From Oceanicaulis sp. HTCC2633 (GTDB lineage: Bacteria; Pseudomonadota; Alphaproteobacteria; Caulobacterales; Maricaulaceae): a stretch of 64,000 nucleotides of DNA. A program made the translations under genes and the position numbers. The notes under the pieces were generated by a model. It was not told the origin of the DNA and did no database searches. It was given only the letters and a program-made list of their open reading frames with translations. Shown piece by piece: positions 63,073 to 64,000 of this stretch (position 1 is the stretch's first letter; each line of letters starts with the position of its first letter). The stretch covers positions 2,385,425 to 2,449,424 of the forward strand of contig NZ_CH672428.1 of NCBI RefSeq assembly GCF_000152745.1, written 5' to 3'.

Positions 63073-64000
63073 ATGCGCATGTTTGGCAAGCAGGAGTCGT
63101 ATTTCGAGTCGGCCGTGCTGGCGAATTTCGCCGTGATCGAATTCACGCCTGATGGTCGAATTCTCTCGGCGAATGATGCGTTCTGCAAAGTCATGGGATA
63201 CGCGCAGAGCGAGATCCTTGGCGCGCATCACCGCATGTTCATGTGTGAGGGTGAGGCGGATAGTCCCGATTACGCCTTGTTCTGGCAGGCGCTGGCCCAG
63301 GGCGAGGGCTGGACCGGTGAGGCGGTGCGGCAGACCCGCTCTGGCGACTGCGTCTGGCTGGCGGCCGGGTATATCCCGATCAAGGACTCCAGCGGAAAGG
63401 TGACGCGGGTCGTCAAGCTCGCGCTCGACATGACCGCCATTCGTCAGGAGCGCTATCATTTTGAAAGCCAGATGCTGGCTGTTAATCGCTCACAGGCCGT
63501 AATCGAGTTTCAGCTGGACGGCACGATCAAGTCTGTGAACGACAATTTCTGCAAGGTGACGGGGTATTACGCCTCCGAGCTCGTCGGGGCGCACCATCGC
63601 AAGTTCTGTGACCCTGATTATGTGTCGAGCCCGGAATACAAGGCGTTCTGGGACGCCCTGGGTCAGGGTGAGTTCAAGAGCGGTGAATTCGAGAGATTCA
63701 AGAAATCCGGTGATCCGCTCTGGCTGCAGGCGACCTATAATCCGGTTCTGGATATCAATGGGAAGCCGGTCGGCGTGATCAAGCTGGCGGCTGACATCAC
63801 TGACCGCGCCCTGGCGCGCGAGGCGCGCCGGCAGGCGCAGCGTGATATCGGGGCCCAGCTGAACGAGATTGCTTCGGCGGTCGAGCAGACCAAGGCCGAG
63901 GCGGAACGCGCCGCGCACTCCTCCAACGGCGCATCCGGCAATGTTCAGACTGTAGCGGCTGGTGCGGAGGAGCTTGCGGCGTCATTCAGCGAGATCGGGC
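63073..64000 (+). CDS. Soluble PAS-PAS methyl-accepting chemotaxis protein (partial)
   Basis: 309 residues are visible before the window ends. ATG 63073 has GAGGGG six bases upstream. Two PAS domains of similar sequence follow (about 15-130 and 135-255), each with the motif GAHHR-M/K-F-C and ending in a VIKLAxDITD-like strand. The chain then enters a coiled coil and the start of the signalling domain (VAAGAEELAASFSEIG). No membrane helix is seen, so it is a cytoplasmic receptor like the biofilm-dispersal protein BdlA or aerotaxis-type receptors. Whether the tail holds methylation sites cannot be seen. Confidence 0.9.
   Translation, partial: MRMFGKQESYFESAVLANFAVIEFTPDGRILSANDAFCKVMGYAQSEILGAHHRMFMCEGEADSPDYALFWQALAQGEGWTGEAVRQTRSGDCVWLAAGYIPIKDSSGKVTRVVKLALDMTAIRQERYHFESQMLAVNRSQAVIEFQLDGTIKSVNDNFCKVTGYYASELVGAHHRKFCDPDYVSSPEYKAFWDALGQGEFKSGEFERFKKSGDPLWLQATYNPVLDINGKPVGVIKLAADITDRALAREARRQAQRDIGAQLNEIASAVEQTKAEAERAAHSSNGASGNVQTVAAGAEELAASFSEIG

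Overview
The window looks like a chromosomal segment of a high-GC alphaproteobacterium, most likely of the Maricaulales/Hyphomonadaceae group (Caulobacter relatives). This is inferred from the AddAB recombinase genes, the tsaE-amgK-murU-addB-addA gene order, TonB-dependent uptake, the many SDR and S9 genes and two CtrA-like TTAA motifs around ftsK. No rRNA, tRNA, CRISPR array, insertion sequence or prophage was seen. Genes are closely packed, and strand changes are usually marked by clear hairpin terminators.

Layout. 1-460: end of an ABC ATPase gene and a small membrane protein. 500-7850: a very large Ig-repeat surface protein with a C-terminal autotransporter-type barrel, split by one in-frame TAA; its upstream region and N-terminal module are AT-rich. 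7860-10093: an Lrp/AsnC regulator divergent from a long cysteine-desulfurase-like enzyme, with repeated CGAAATTGGCG boxes between them. 10094-11734: a PiuC/YbiX-type dioxygenase divergent from a helical lipoprotein. 11820-18210: alpha/beta hydrolase, D-aminoacylase-like amidohydrolase, endonuclease III, TerC, thioesterase and a periplasmic beta-propeller. 18274-21977: ftsK and an unrecognised 377-residue protein. 22000-26335: a DUF418 membrane protein, argG, a GAF protein and an SdpR/SdpI-type pair whose promoter looks leaderless and carries a perfect palindromic operator. 26408-29561: esterase-like lipoprotein, SDR, pyrF. 29562-38956 (minus): tsaE-amgK-murU-addB-addA, then trxA, joining tRNA modification, cell-wall recycling and double-strand-break repair. 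39095-40690: a ferredoxin reductase and its [2Fe-2S] ferredoxin. 40737-45626: a cobalamin riboswitch followed by the complete uptake operon btuB-btuF-btuC-btuD. 45831-53875: a two-subunit sodium:solute symporter, a hybrid kinase that itself carries a symporter-like domain, a convergent LuxR-type response regulator and a divergent DcaP-like porin; together these resemble the CrbS/CrbR (acetate-switch) arrangement. 54007-55868: a TetR regulator divergent from a lycopene-cyclase-like flavoprotein, with a palindromic operator candidate. 55920-64000: rsmI, an S9 peptidase, SDR, kynureninase, a strictosidine-synthase-like protein, a second SDR, and the start of a soluble PAS-PAS chemotaxis receptor cut by the window edge.

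Most genes are recognisable household or nutrient-uptake functions. The points most worth a second look are the interrupted giant adhesin, the Lrp/desulfurase unit with its CCGC tail, the leaderless sdpRI promoter, the unknown gene after ftsK with a CtrA-like site, the symporter-kinase-porin unit, and the TetR/cyclase-like pair. No wholly new multi-gene system can be claimed from sequence reading alone.
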